Shown one piece after another: positions 53,209-61,355 of a stretch of DNA of 64,000 nt. A model generated the notes under the pieces. The model made no database searches and was not told the DNA's origin. It saw nothing but the letters and a program-made list of their open reading frames with translations. Origin of the DNA: Bacillota bacterium (GTDB lineage Bacteria; Bacillota; Sulfobacillia; JAJZYS01; JAJZLH01); assembly GCA_021850485.1 (NCBI GenBank), contig JAJZLY010000009.1, positions 1 to 64,000 on the forward strand, read 5' to 3'. Positions within the stretch are counted from its first letter, which is position 1, and every line of letters begins with the position of its first letter. A program made the position numbers and the translations under genes.

Positions 53209-55071
53209 TCAGGCTCCGGGTCCACCTAGCCCTGGGAAGGTCATATAGACGATCAGCTCCGGTAGCCGACCGGCGGCGTCGACGCGCTGGACCAGGGCGG
53301 CGTCGATCATCATATCCTTGGCGGCCAGCAGCTCTCCAGCAGAGTTGTAGATGTCTTGCCCAACGACCTTGCCTTCCAGAAAGGCCAAGACATCGACGGC
53401 ACCACCCGAAGACGCTGCACCCATCTCTGGTGTTGGCTGCGGTCTGGTGGGCGGTGGCACCACTGGCCCTGGCGGCGGGCTAGGTGCCTGGCTGACTGGC
53501 GCTGCAGGCATCAGAGGTGGTGCCGCCGACGGCATAGGCGACTCCAGAGTCATCGGCGGCGGCACCGGCAGTGGCACACTCGTCTCTGCGAGGAGGTCGC
53601 TGCCAGCGACTGCGGCTGGAACGTCCACTTGCCACGAGGGCGGCGGCAGCAAGCCTGCCAGCTCAGCGAGGCTGGGTGCGGCTCTTGGGGGGACGGCCTG
53701 GGCGACTTGGGCGGCTGCGGCTGCGGCTGGGGATGGAACTACAGCCGGTGGTGTCGCCTGGATCGAGCGTTGAGGCGTGGCCGTGGTCTCCAAGATAGCG
53801 TCTGCTGGCGCCCGTTCGGCGGGTGTGGCAGGCGTCGGCTCGCCAACCCGTGCGTCGGGCGCGGACGTTGGTTGACCACCGCTGTCCTGGGCCGTAGATA
53901 CGACGGTTGCGGCCGGTGTTTCCTTCGGCCCCGTTGCCTCACCAGTGGACTCTGGAGTCAGGTCCGCTGGACTGGTGGCCGGAGTCGGCGCAGCGGCCTT
54001 GTCCGTATCCGGCAACGACTGAGGCAACGGGGGGAGCCCGTCGGTGGGCTGAGGTTCAGGTGCTGGCTGCGCAGGGGGGGCTACCTCGGCCGGGAGGAGC
54101 TGCGGCTGGTCGACCGAGCCCGCAGGTGGAGCGACCACATCGCTGGCAGTCACCTTTGGCGCGGCCATCCCAAGCGAAGAGGTTTCGGTCAGAGCTGCGG
54201 CGGCCTGCCCGATCGACTCCAGGTCGGGAGCTGCGAGCCGGGTGACAGCGCGCAGGGCTTGCCCTTCCGGTACCTCCGGCAAGTCCTCAAGGCTCATCAG
54301 GCGGGCGTCCGGCTTGACCATGACCGTATGTTGGCCGATGGCGACGACGTCGTCGGCGGGCAGTGCCCGCTCCGCCTCGTCGGTCGAGCCAACGACATAC
54401 CCAAGAACCCGCGGCGGAAGCCCCGTCACGACGATTCCGGTCACAGAACCATTCAACTTTCCGTCTCGGCTCTGCACGCGCAGTCGGTCGGGAGGCACAT
54501 CCAGACGGGTGCGATTTGCGGGCAGAGGCCGGGCGGTGACCTGAGACGCGTCGAGTTCCGAGCCGAACAGGACTGGAGCGACTGCAGCGAACTGAGCATC
54601 GTGATCAATGCCGGACTGAATCGCCGCCGTCGTCTGCAACATGGTGTCCCGGATGGTCGCCATCATCTGACGCAGGCCCTGGTCGATTTTCTGCCGCTCA
54701 CGGTCGATGGCCGGGACCAGCTGTGCGAGCTGCTCGCGCCGCAGTTGGTAGATTTGCTCCAGGCGGTAGATCTCGTGCTGGGCACCGACATCCAGCAGTT
54801 CGGCTGAAGCCTTAGCAGTACTGACCTGGGCCTCCAGCATCACCGTCTCGCGTTCGAGGTGGTGAAGGAGATCGCGCATCGTCATGGCCCGCTCGCGCGC
54901 TCTGGCGACGGCATCGCGCTCCAACTCCAGGGCGCGCGTCCAAATCTCTAGAGCGGCACGCTCAGAGCCCTCCAACTCCGCCAGATAGGCCTGCACATCG
55001 GCACGGTTATAGCCAAACAAGCCGACCCGTAGTCTGCGGGAGGGGAGTAGCCGGGACGAACTGCCCGGCAT
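53209..55071 (-). CDS. Large DivIVA-like coiled-coil protein with PRC-barrel-like domain
   Basis: 620 residues, not assigned to a named family. Order: a DivIVA-like N-terminus (GYNRADVQAYLAELE near residue 20, as in FxGYxxxEVxxFL); a coiled coil to about residue 160; a PRC-barrel-like domain (about 190-265, SRDGKLNGSVTGIVV, LPADDVVAIGQHTV); a low-complexity Pro/Ala/Thr linker (about 270-555); and a C-terminal module with GKVVGQDIYNSAGELLAAKD. No signal peptide. It is probably a cytoplasmic scaffold at the septum, pole or membrane. The gene starts at the stop of the smaller DivIVA-like gene. Confidence 0.65.
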   Translation of the reverse strand: MPGSSSRLLPSRRLRVGLFGYNRADVQAYLAELEGSERAALEIWTRALELERDAVARARERAMTMRDLLHHLERETVMLEAQVSTAKASAELLDVGAQHEIYRLEQIYQLRREQLAQLVPAIDRERQKIDQGLRQMMATIRDTMLQTTAAIQSGIDHDAQFAAVAPVLFGSELDASQVTARPLPANRTRLDVPPDRLRVQSRDGKLNGSVTGIVVTGLPPRVLGYVVGSTDEAERALPADDVVAIGQHTVMVKPDARLMSLEDLPEVPEGQALRAVTRLAAPDLESIGQAAAALTETSSLGMAAPKVTASDVVAPPAGSVDQPQLLPAEVAPPAQPAPEPQPTDGLPPLPQSLPDTDKAAAPTPATSPADLTPESTGEATGPKETPAATVVSTAQDSGGQPTSAPDARVGEPTPATPAERAPADAILETTATPQRSIQATPPAVVPSPAAAAAAQVAQAVPPRAAPSLAELAGLLPPPSWQVDVPAAVAGSDLLAETSVPLPVPPPMTLESPMPSAAPPLMPAAPVSQAPSPPPGPVVPPPTRPQPTPEMGAASSGGAVDVLAFLEGKVVGQDIYNSAGELLAAKDMMIDAALVQRVDAAGRLPELIVYMTFPGLGGPGA

Positions 55072-55586
55072 TACTCGCCTTGGGCAGCGGCTCCGCTGGA
55101 GCGGGACTGAACGATGATCGGAGCTTGGATCTCAGAAGTGCCCATCTCCGAGACCGTAACGGGCAGCTGCTGAGTTGCAGTTAGCGCCGCCAGAGTTTTT
55201 TCGATCAGGGCGAGAACGCCGGCCCGGAACTCCTCCATCAAACGGCCGGTATGGGACAGCATGCTCTCGCGTCGGGCCAGCACAGCCATGCGCTGGGCGT
55301 CCTCTTGAGTCATCCGCTCCTGGGCTTCTTGAACCTTGCGCGTGCCCTGTTCTGACAGCACTGTCAGGGTAGACCGCAGGGCGCTCTGTGCCTGCTCGTG
55401 ATGCTGGATCGCCTGTTCGATCGTTTGAACATCTCGCTGGAACCCCTCTAGTTCCTGGTGCAGCGCAGAGATCTGAGCCTCCCTGGCCTCCCGGCGAGCC
55501 TGTACTTCCTGCTCGACATGGGTCAGAAACCGCTCCGTGGCCGCGATCTTATAGCCAATCAGACTGCGCTTGAGGTCACGGTCCAT
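55071..55586 (-). CDS. Small DivIVA-like coiled-coil protein
   Basis: A 171-residue protein starting MDRDLKRSLIGYKIAATERFL, reported here as its GYKIAATERFL core, the same DivIVA-like pattern as its neighbour, then a long coiled coil (about residues 25-110) and a second helix. The C-terminus is Ser/Ala-rich. It is likely to oligomerise with the 620-residue protein, with which it shares a one-base stop/start overlap. The 146 bases before it hold a few short stems but no clear promoter. Confidence 0.62.
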   Translation of the reverse strand: MDRDLKRSLIGYKIAATERFLTHVEQEVQARREAREAQISALHQELEGFQRDVQTIEQAIQHHEQAQSALRSTLTVLSEQGTRKVQEAQERMTQEDAQRMAVLARRESMLSHTGRLMEEFRAGVLALIEKTLAALTATQQLPVTVSEMGTSEIQAPIIVQSRSSGAAAQGE

Positions 55587-55732
55587 GGGACGCCTCCGAT
55601 CGCACTACTTCCCCTTGGCAACGGTCAATTGGGCTAGGTATCCGCAGATACACGAAGTCGAGTGAAACACTAGCACGCCAGCAGTGGCGCGCGCAAGAGG
55701 CTTGAGTGCTTTTTTGAGTTTCGCGTCCACGG

Positions 55733-57466
55733 CTAGGCCGAGGTGGATCGAACCGCCTCGAGGTGGTTCAGAAGCCAGGCACTGACCATGTGTCTGAGCC
55801 CTTGCTCCGTCTGCCCCAGAGAGCGCTCGAGTTGCGCCATCTGGGCCATCAAGAAAGCCGCCATGGGGTTGTTGGCATTAGCAGCGATCACGCCTCTGAG
55901 CTGATCCAAGGCCGGGGCGGCGAGGCCAACTCGCATCAGCGCGTAGGCCCGGTCTAACGCCAAGAGTTGTTGGCGTTGGGCATCGGCAGTCCGAGGACTC
56001 ATACCAGCCAGGCGCATGTAGGTGTCCTGGTACAGGCGGATCGTTCGGGCGACGGTGAAGAAGTTAAGCGCACGCTCTCTAGCCGCTTGGCCGAGTCGTT
56101 CGCGCAGCGCCCGGTCCTGGGCCAACACGATCAGTGCCAACGCCAGGCGAGCGGGATCACGTGCTGGCACCAAGAGTCCGGTGTCCCCAATCGCCTCCCT
56201 GGTGCCCCCGACGTCGGTGGCGACCACAGGTACCCCGCTCATCATGGATTCGATCACCGAATAGGGAAAGGCTTCGGAGACGCTGGACTGAACCACGATG
56301 TCTGCCCCGCGATACGACTCAGCGATGTTGGTGGTGGCACCCGGGAAGTCGACGACCTTGCCCAGTTCCAACTCCGAGCGCAGGTCGAGCAACTTCGCAT
56401 GATACTCAGGCACTGACACCGCGCCGCGCACCACAAATCGCACACCGCCGATCTTTTGTTCGACGATGGCGGCGGCGTGGAGCAGGCTCTCCAGGTCCTT
56501 GTTCGGGTCGGACCTGGCCACACACAGCACTTCCAGCTTGTCTCCGCCAGGTGGTTCAGCCGCGGGCGTGAACACCTGGGGGTCGACGCCGTTGTAAATG
56601 ACACGAATGCGTCCCGGATCGGCTCCAAGCAGGCGCTCCCAGCGGGCGTTGAAGGCACAGACCGGTGAGAGTTCATCGGCGTAGTGCAAGTTCGCCCGGA
56701 CGATGGTCTGAATCAGCGAGATCAAGAAGCGCTTGGCAAAGCCCGACATGTTGCTACGTCCGACCGAGAGATATTGCTCGCGCAGGTAGACCCCGTGCTC
56801 GGTGAGGATGTAAGGCGAGCCGAACTGGATCTTGGAGACGATGCCGGCCATACCACAGAAGGCCGCAGCCGACGAGTGGACCAGGTCCACCTCTGGAAGG
56901 GTTGTGTTTAGGACGGTGAAGAAGTGGTAGATCCAGCCCAGCGACTGGACAGCCTCAAAGACCGTCGGTGAGTCCCACAGACCGTCTGCAGCGGCGGCGA
57001 CCACCCACTCGCGGTAGTGGTCCCAGACCACCGGATTCTTAAAGGACATCTGGTAGTCGTACACCTGGAAATATCTGTACAGACCGGCCAGTGCCTCACC
57101 CACCACCTCAGGATCCTCAGCGTTCGCCCGCATCTGGGCGAGGACTTGGTCGAATAGTGGGATAAACAGGCGCTCAATTTCGGCGGCCGTTGTCCGTTGC
57201 TTGCGCAAGAAGATCTGCGAAAAGGCCGCGTCTTGCCGATGCTCTGATGGGTCCTGGGTGCCCCACAACGGAATAGTGACGACAGATTGGACGTGGCTGG
57301 GCATCGAGAAGCGGATGCTGACATAAGGGTTCATGGCGACAGCGAAGACGATGAAATCCACATCTGGCATCCGGTGGATCAAGGTGTCGCACCAGGTGCT
57401 GACGCCGCCGGGATGGAACGGGTAGGTCCCTTCGGTCGCCAGAAGGACCATCGGTCTGCGTGCCAT
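55733..57466 (-). CDS. pelF: PelF-type GT4 glycosyltransferase
   Basis: A 577-residue cytoplasmic glycosyltransferase. The N-terminus LATEGTYPFHPGGVSTWCD is the DUF3492 mark of PelF, which polymerises the Pel exopolysaccharide from UDP-sugars. The GT-B donor domain has VARSDPNKDLESLL (near residue 318), and the EX7E motif in SEAFPYSVIE (near 415), then MSGVPVVATDVGGTRE. The last 90 residues are helical and TPR-like, an extra part. GGGAGGTGATGGG precedes ATG 57466. It is divergent from the PelG-like gene, unlike standard pel operons where both are in one transcript. Confidence 0.85.
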   Translation of the reverse strand: MARRPMVLLATEGTYPFHPGGVSTWCDTLIHRMPDVDFIVFAVAMNPYVSIRFSMPSHVQSVVTIPLWGTQDPSEHRQDAAFSQIFLRKQRTTAAEIERLFIPLFDQVLAQMRANAEDPEVVGEALAGLYRYFQVYDYQMSFKNPVVWDHYREWVVAAAADGLWDSPTVFEAVQSLGWIYHFFTVLNTTLPEVDLVHSSAAAFCGMAGIVSKIQFGSPYILTEHGVYLREQYLSVGRSNMSGFAKRFLISLIQTIVRANLHYADELSPVCAFNARWERLLGADPGRIRVIYNGVDPQVFTPAAEPPGGDKLEVLCVARSDPNKDLESLLHAAAIVEQKIGGVRFVVRGAVSVPEYHAKLLDLRSELELGKVVDFPGATTNIAESYRGADIVVQSSVSEAFPYSVIESMMSGVPVVATDVGGTREAIGDTGLLVPARDPARLALALIVLAQDRALRERLGQAARERALNFFTVARTIRLYQDTYMRLAGMSPRTADAQRQQLLALDRAYALMRVGLAAPALDQLRGVIAANANNPMAAFLMAQMAQLERSLGQTEQGLRHMVSAWLLNHLEAVRSTSA

Positions 57467-57718
57467 CCCATCACCTCCCGGTGCGCTCAGGGTCTGATCA
57501 ATCAGTCGGCGCCTAGCCGTGGTCTACTATATAGTGGTTCCGATCACCTTTGGACCAAGTGGCGAGCGGGGAAGGCGATGAACCCCGTAACTGGCGATCG
57601 CGACGTGCCAGCGGCCGAAGCGCCATCATGAACAGCCCGCCTTGAGCCTGGATATGCAGGATCGGGAGGCCCTCCCAGGGAATTCGAAAGCGGCCGTTAT
57701 GTCTGCCTGTGAGGACCG
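57467..57718. promoter_or_regulatory. Divergent control region of the Pel-like locus
   Basis: The 252 bases hold the perfect palindrome ACTATATAGT (57526-57535), which offers a TATAGT -10 on both strands. They also hold three hairpins on the plus strand: CGGGG/CCCCG (57567-57587), CTGGC/GCCAG (57591-57611) and GGGAG/CTCCC (57664-57676). The long leader before pelG could be regulatory. I could not match it to a known riboswitch. Confidence 0.45.
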
Positions 57719-59347
57719 ATGGTGGCGATGGACCACTCTGTGCCGTTGCATCCATTGCCCTCTCGTCGCCTGGCTCCGGGCCGCGACGATGGCTACGAGC
57801 GCCTGATGCGGCAAGTGATGGAGGCCAACCCGGACGTTCAGGACACCATGGACGTAGCGGCGGTGATTGAGTCCACCGGCTGGACCGACCAGCGCGTCGA
57901 GTCGGCGTTTGGCTACGCCAGCGTGTTTGAGCTGGCGGAGCAGATGTATCTGGACATCAAGCGGTCGGTTGGTAGCCAACCGATTCCACCCAAGGTGGAG
58001 ATCCCATTGTCGGTGCTTCTGGTGCAGACCATCCGGCAGGTTCTGCACGGGTTCACCTTCGCACTGCCGATGGCTGTATCCGTGCTCAGCATGATCTTGT
58101 TGCATATCTCGGTCGCATCCTACCTCTACTTCAGCGTCTATCAGGCCACAGCGCTGGCGTTGGCCACTTTCTTGAGCTTCATCGCCACCGGCGGATTCTC
58201 GCAGGCGATGGCCAACACCTACTACCTTTTGGTTGGACTTCAGGAGACGTCGATGGTGGAGCGCACCATGTACCTGATCATGCGCTGGGGCTTTGTCTTT
58301 TCGGTCATCGTCGCCCTCACCGTATTGCTCCTCGACACCATCTTCCCCTTGATGCCGATTTCGCTGGTTTTGTTTATGTGCATCTACACGGTGATGCTGT
58401 CCATGCTTTGGCTGTCGTTCTCGGGCCTATACGTGCTACGCCGGGAGTACATCTTGACCTTGGTCACCGCCCTCGCCATCTTGATCGCCTATCTGATGTG
58501 GACGCACGGATTTCCGGTCGTGGTGGCGCAGGTGGTCGGGATCTTCGCGGCCACAGTGGTCACCGTAGTGGTGAGTATCGTGATCTTGCGCAAGAGCCTC
58601 ATTGGTACCAAAGACGGCGGCCGCATCATCAAAACCAGGATGTCGCAGTTGGCGTATACGACCTGGCCCTATTTCATCTACGGCATCCTCTACTTTGTGT
58701 TTATCTTTGCCGATCGCCTGATCGCCTGGTCGACGAACACGGTGTTCTTGCCCTACGACATCTGGTTTCGGGGTCAATACGAATTGGGCATGGACTGGGC
58801 ACTGGCGGCGCTGATTGTTCCTCTGGCCGCGGCCGAGGCGATGATCAATTATGTGATGCGGCGGATGCAAACCGACGAGCACGAGATTGGCCAGCAGGAC
58901 GTGGTGGTGCTGACCGCCCGCATGCGCCGGGTATACATGACAGGAGTGGCGATTTTCCTGGGGGTGGCAGTGCTCGGCTGGGCGGCAGCGCACGTCATGT
59001 TGCTTCTGGTACTTCACCTGCCTGGCATGCAGAACGCGATTCCGGTCCGCGGCGTCGAGCCCTTTGTGTTGGCCTGGGCAAGCTGGGCGTATGTGTTTCT
59101 GGCCATCTGCCTGTTCAACATCCTGTTGCTGTTCACCCTCTCTCAGCCCATCCCAGCCCTGCGCGCCATGATGACCGCGGTGGCCGTCGACTTGGTGGTC
59201 GGCTTGGTGGCCACCCGGGTGTTCGCAGCCTACCAATTCGCTGTGATTGGGCTGGCAGTGGGTGTGGCCTATTTGCTGATCGCCAGTTCAGCCGAAGTCT
59301 GGCGCACCCTGTCTCGAATCGACTACATGCTGTTTAGGATCGCGTAG
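57719..59347 (+). CDS. PelG-like polytopic membrane protein (MOP-type exporter)
   Basis: 542 residues: a cytoplasmic N-terminal helical domain (about 1-105, with VIESTGWTDQRVESAFGYAS) and then about 12 membrane helices. SFIATGGFSQAMANTYY and the FADRLIAWS segment in the middle resemble PelG, the flippase-like Pel exporter. The N-terminal domain is not part of ordinary PelG (about 456 residues). Its neighbour is the pelF gene. The start is uncertain among ATG 57719, GTG 57722 and ATG 57728. The next gene follows after 9 bases. Confidence 0.6.
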   Translation: MVAMDHSVPLHPLPSRRLAPGRDDGYERLMRQVMEANPDVQDTMDVAAVIESTGWTDQRVESAFGYASVFELAEQMYLDIKRSVGSQPIPPKVEIPLSVLLVQTIRQVLHGFTFALPMAVSVLSMILLHISVASYLYFSVYQATALALATFLSFIATGGFSQAMANTYYLLVGLQETSMVERTMYLIMRWGFVFSVIVALTVLLLDTIFPLMPISLVLFMCIYTVMLSMLWLSFSGLYVLRREYILTLVTALAILIAYLMWTHGFPVVVAQVVGIFAATVVTVVVSIVILRKSLIGTKDGGRIIKTRMSQLAYTTWPYFIYGILYFVFIFADRLIAWSTNTVFLPYDIWFRGQYELGMDWALAALIVPLAAAEAMINYVMRRMQTDEHEIGQQDVVVLTARMRRVYMTGVAIFLGVAVLGWAAAHVMLLLVLHLPGMQNAIPVRGVEPFVLAWASWAYVFLAICLFNILLLFTLSQPIPALRAMMTAVAVDLVVGLVATRVFAAYQFAVIGLAVGVAYLLIASSAEVWRTLSRIDYMLFRIA

Positions 59348-59356
59348 GAGCGCTGC

Positions 59357-61351
59357 ATGGCACTTCCCCTCTGGTTGATCCTCGAAACGCTGGCTCGGCT
59401 GGCGGTTGGCGTGGTGGCCGTGTTCATCTGGTGGCCGACCTACGCTCTGCCGCAATACCCGGCGATGGCCCGTATCGATCGGCTGGCGGCCAATGCCACC
59501 CAGATGGTGCTCTTTCTGATCGTGGTCGGCTATCTCCTCACCGCCGCCCACCTGCTGTATTGGGTGCCGCTGGTGGTCCTGATCTTCTTCCTGCGGTTCA
59601 CGGTACGCCCGGCATACCGCAGCCGCTATGAGCTCTCGACCAACTCGCGCCTGGCGGCCATTTTTCTGGCTGAACTGGACCGCTTAGCAACCACACCTCA
59701 TCGCCTGGCTCAGGGCTTGGTGGGCGGCTGGAACCGTTTCTGGCACAGCCTACGACTACCTTCACTCTACGGCTTGGTGGCAGCGTTCACGACTCTTGTG
59801 GTGGTCTCGGTGGCTGCCTGGAGCCGCTTTTGGGGCAACTGGACACACGCTGCGCTGACCTATTCCGACGCCTATGTGGTGATCGTCTGGATGAAAGAAA
59901 TCCTGGCTCAGAACCTTTTTGTAAACGGAATTTACCCACGGGGCTTCCACTTGGTCCTAGCTCAGATGGACAAGCTGACCCTGGCCAGCCCAGTCGTGTT
60001 CGAGAAATTCTTCGGACCGGCCGTTGGTGTGGCCATGGTGCTGAGCGTCGGCTACTCGGCCTGGAGACTCACCGGCCGGGTGGCGCCGGGCATCGTGGCC
60101 ATGGCCCTATACGGCACCATGTTCTTCTTATTCCCCTACGTCGCTGACCGCCAAGCCGCCACCGATAGCCAAGAGTTCGGCAACATCTTTGCCCTGCCCA
60201 CGGCCTACTTCGTCTATCAGTCCTGGGTGGCGCCCCAGGAAAAGGGCTGGCGCTGGATTGCGGTCTGCCTGTTGGCGATTGCCGGGCTGGTCCACCCCAT
60301 CCCACTGCTCAACGCTGTCATCGCTGCCGTCGCCGGAACGGTGGCAGGGTGGATGGCTGCAGGCGTCGACCGCAAGGTGCTCGGCTGGTATAGCCGCTGG
60401 ATTCCGCTGGCCGCCCTGGTCGTGATCTTGCCCGTGGCGGTGCCCTACGCTCTTGGTATTCCGCTGTACGGCTCCGCAGCCAGCTTCCTTACTGCCAAAG
60501 GCACCTTGCCGCTGCTGAGCATTAGCCCGGTGGCCGAAGTGGCCGCCGCCAGTTGCGTACTGCTGTTCTTGTTGCGGCTGATCCGCCGCCAGGACGGTAC
60601 CCGGATCGGGGCGCCCCTAGTAGCGCTGTTCGTGCTGGCGGGCGCCGTGGCGGTGCAGCAGCTGCCGCACTTCGGCATCGACTCCGCCTTGCTCACCACC
60701 AGGAGTGGCGAGTTCGTGGCTTTTGCCGAAGCACTGGGGCTGGCCATGGGCTGGTGTCTGATTGAGGAGCTGATCGGCTGGGTGGTGCGAGACAGGGCGG
60801 CGACCTGGCTGTCGTTGCTGTCTGCGCTGGTGCTGACGGGGTATGCATGGCTGGTGTTCCCGCCGCCAGCGCTGACCCCTTATTCAATGACTTCCGATGC
60901 CTACGTTTACGCTTTTGAGAAAATTGCCACTACCCAGACGAGTGGCTCCTGGCTGGTCATCTCCAATAACTTTGGCTACTCGCTGGCGCTCGACCAGGGA
61001 TTTCAAATCGACATCCCCACCTTTGTCAGCCACGTTTCGGCCTCAAGTCCCTTCCGCTGGCCCCACTACGCGCCCGGCGGTGGGGTCAAGCCCTACCCGC
61101 TGGCCCAAAGTGAGATCTTCTTATTTGTTAACCATCACTACCATATGGCGCCGGCCGCGGTGTCAGGGCCCCTTTACGCCGCCATCGACCGTCACGACAG
61201 CGCCTTGATCGCAGCCTGGCTGCGCACCTGGGATGCGACCCATCGCCCGGCGACCGTGTTCTTCACCAGCCCGGAGCTCACCGTTTATGAGCTGACGCTG
61301 CAGACATCTACAACTGCCACCACCGGTCGAACCGTGAACGGGGGCGGTTAG
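59357..61351 (+). CDS. Large polytopic membrane protein, GT-C-like (paralogue 1)
   Basis: 664 residues with about a dozen membrane helices and a C-terminal extracytoplasmic domain (about 535-660). After a helix near residue 150 comes the loop SDAYVVIVWMKEILAQ, then GIYPRGFHLVLAQMDKL. The acidic residue in the first outer loop and the yP-GfH motif resemble GT-C glycosyltransferases such as polyprenyl-sugar-dependent enzymes. The next gene has the same layout. I do not recognise a named family, and the role in polysaccharide assembly is inferred from pelF and pelG next door. Confidence 0.55.
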   Translation: MALPLWLILETLARLAVGVVAVFIWWPTYALPQYPAMARIDRLAANATQMVLFLIVVGYLLTAAHLLYWVPLVVLIFFLRFTVRPAYRSRYELSTNSRLAAIFLAELDRLATTPHRLAQGLVGGWNRFWHSLRLPSLYGLVAAFTTLVVVSVAAWSRFWGNWTHAALTYSDAYVVIVWMKEILAQNLFVNGIYPRGFHLVLAQMDKLTLASPVVFEKFFGPAVGVAMVLSVGYSAWRLTGRVAPGIVAMALYGTMFFLFPYVADRQAATDSQEFGNIFALPTAYFVYQSWVAPQEKGWRWIAVCLLAIAGLVHPIPLLNAVIAAVAGTVAGWMAAGVDRKVLGWYSRWIPLAALVVILPVAVPYALGIPLYGSAASFLTAKGTLPLLSISPVAEVAAASCVLLFLLRLIRRQDGTRIGAPLVALFVLAGAVAVQQLPHFGIDSALLTTRSGEFVAFAEALGLAMGWCLIEELIGWVVRDRAATWLSLLSALVLTGYAWLVFPPPALTPYSMTSDAYVYAFEKIATTQTSGSWLVISNNFGYSLALDQGFQIDIPTFVSHVSASSPFRWPHYAPGGGVKPYPLAQSEIFLFVNHHYHMAPAAVSGPLYAAIDRHDSALIAAWLRTWDATHRPATVFFTSPELTVYELTLQTSTTATTGRTVNGGG

Positions 61352-61355
61352 GCAG

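Noticed and set aside
57560-57680. Cyclic di-GMP or other known riboswitch before the PelG-like gene
   Set aside because: Hairpins are present, but I could not match the conserved cores of GEMM-type or other common riboswitches.
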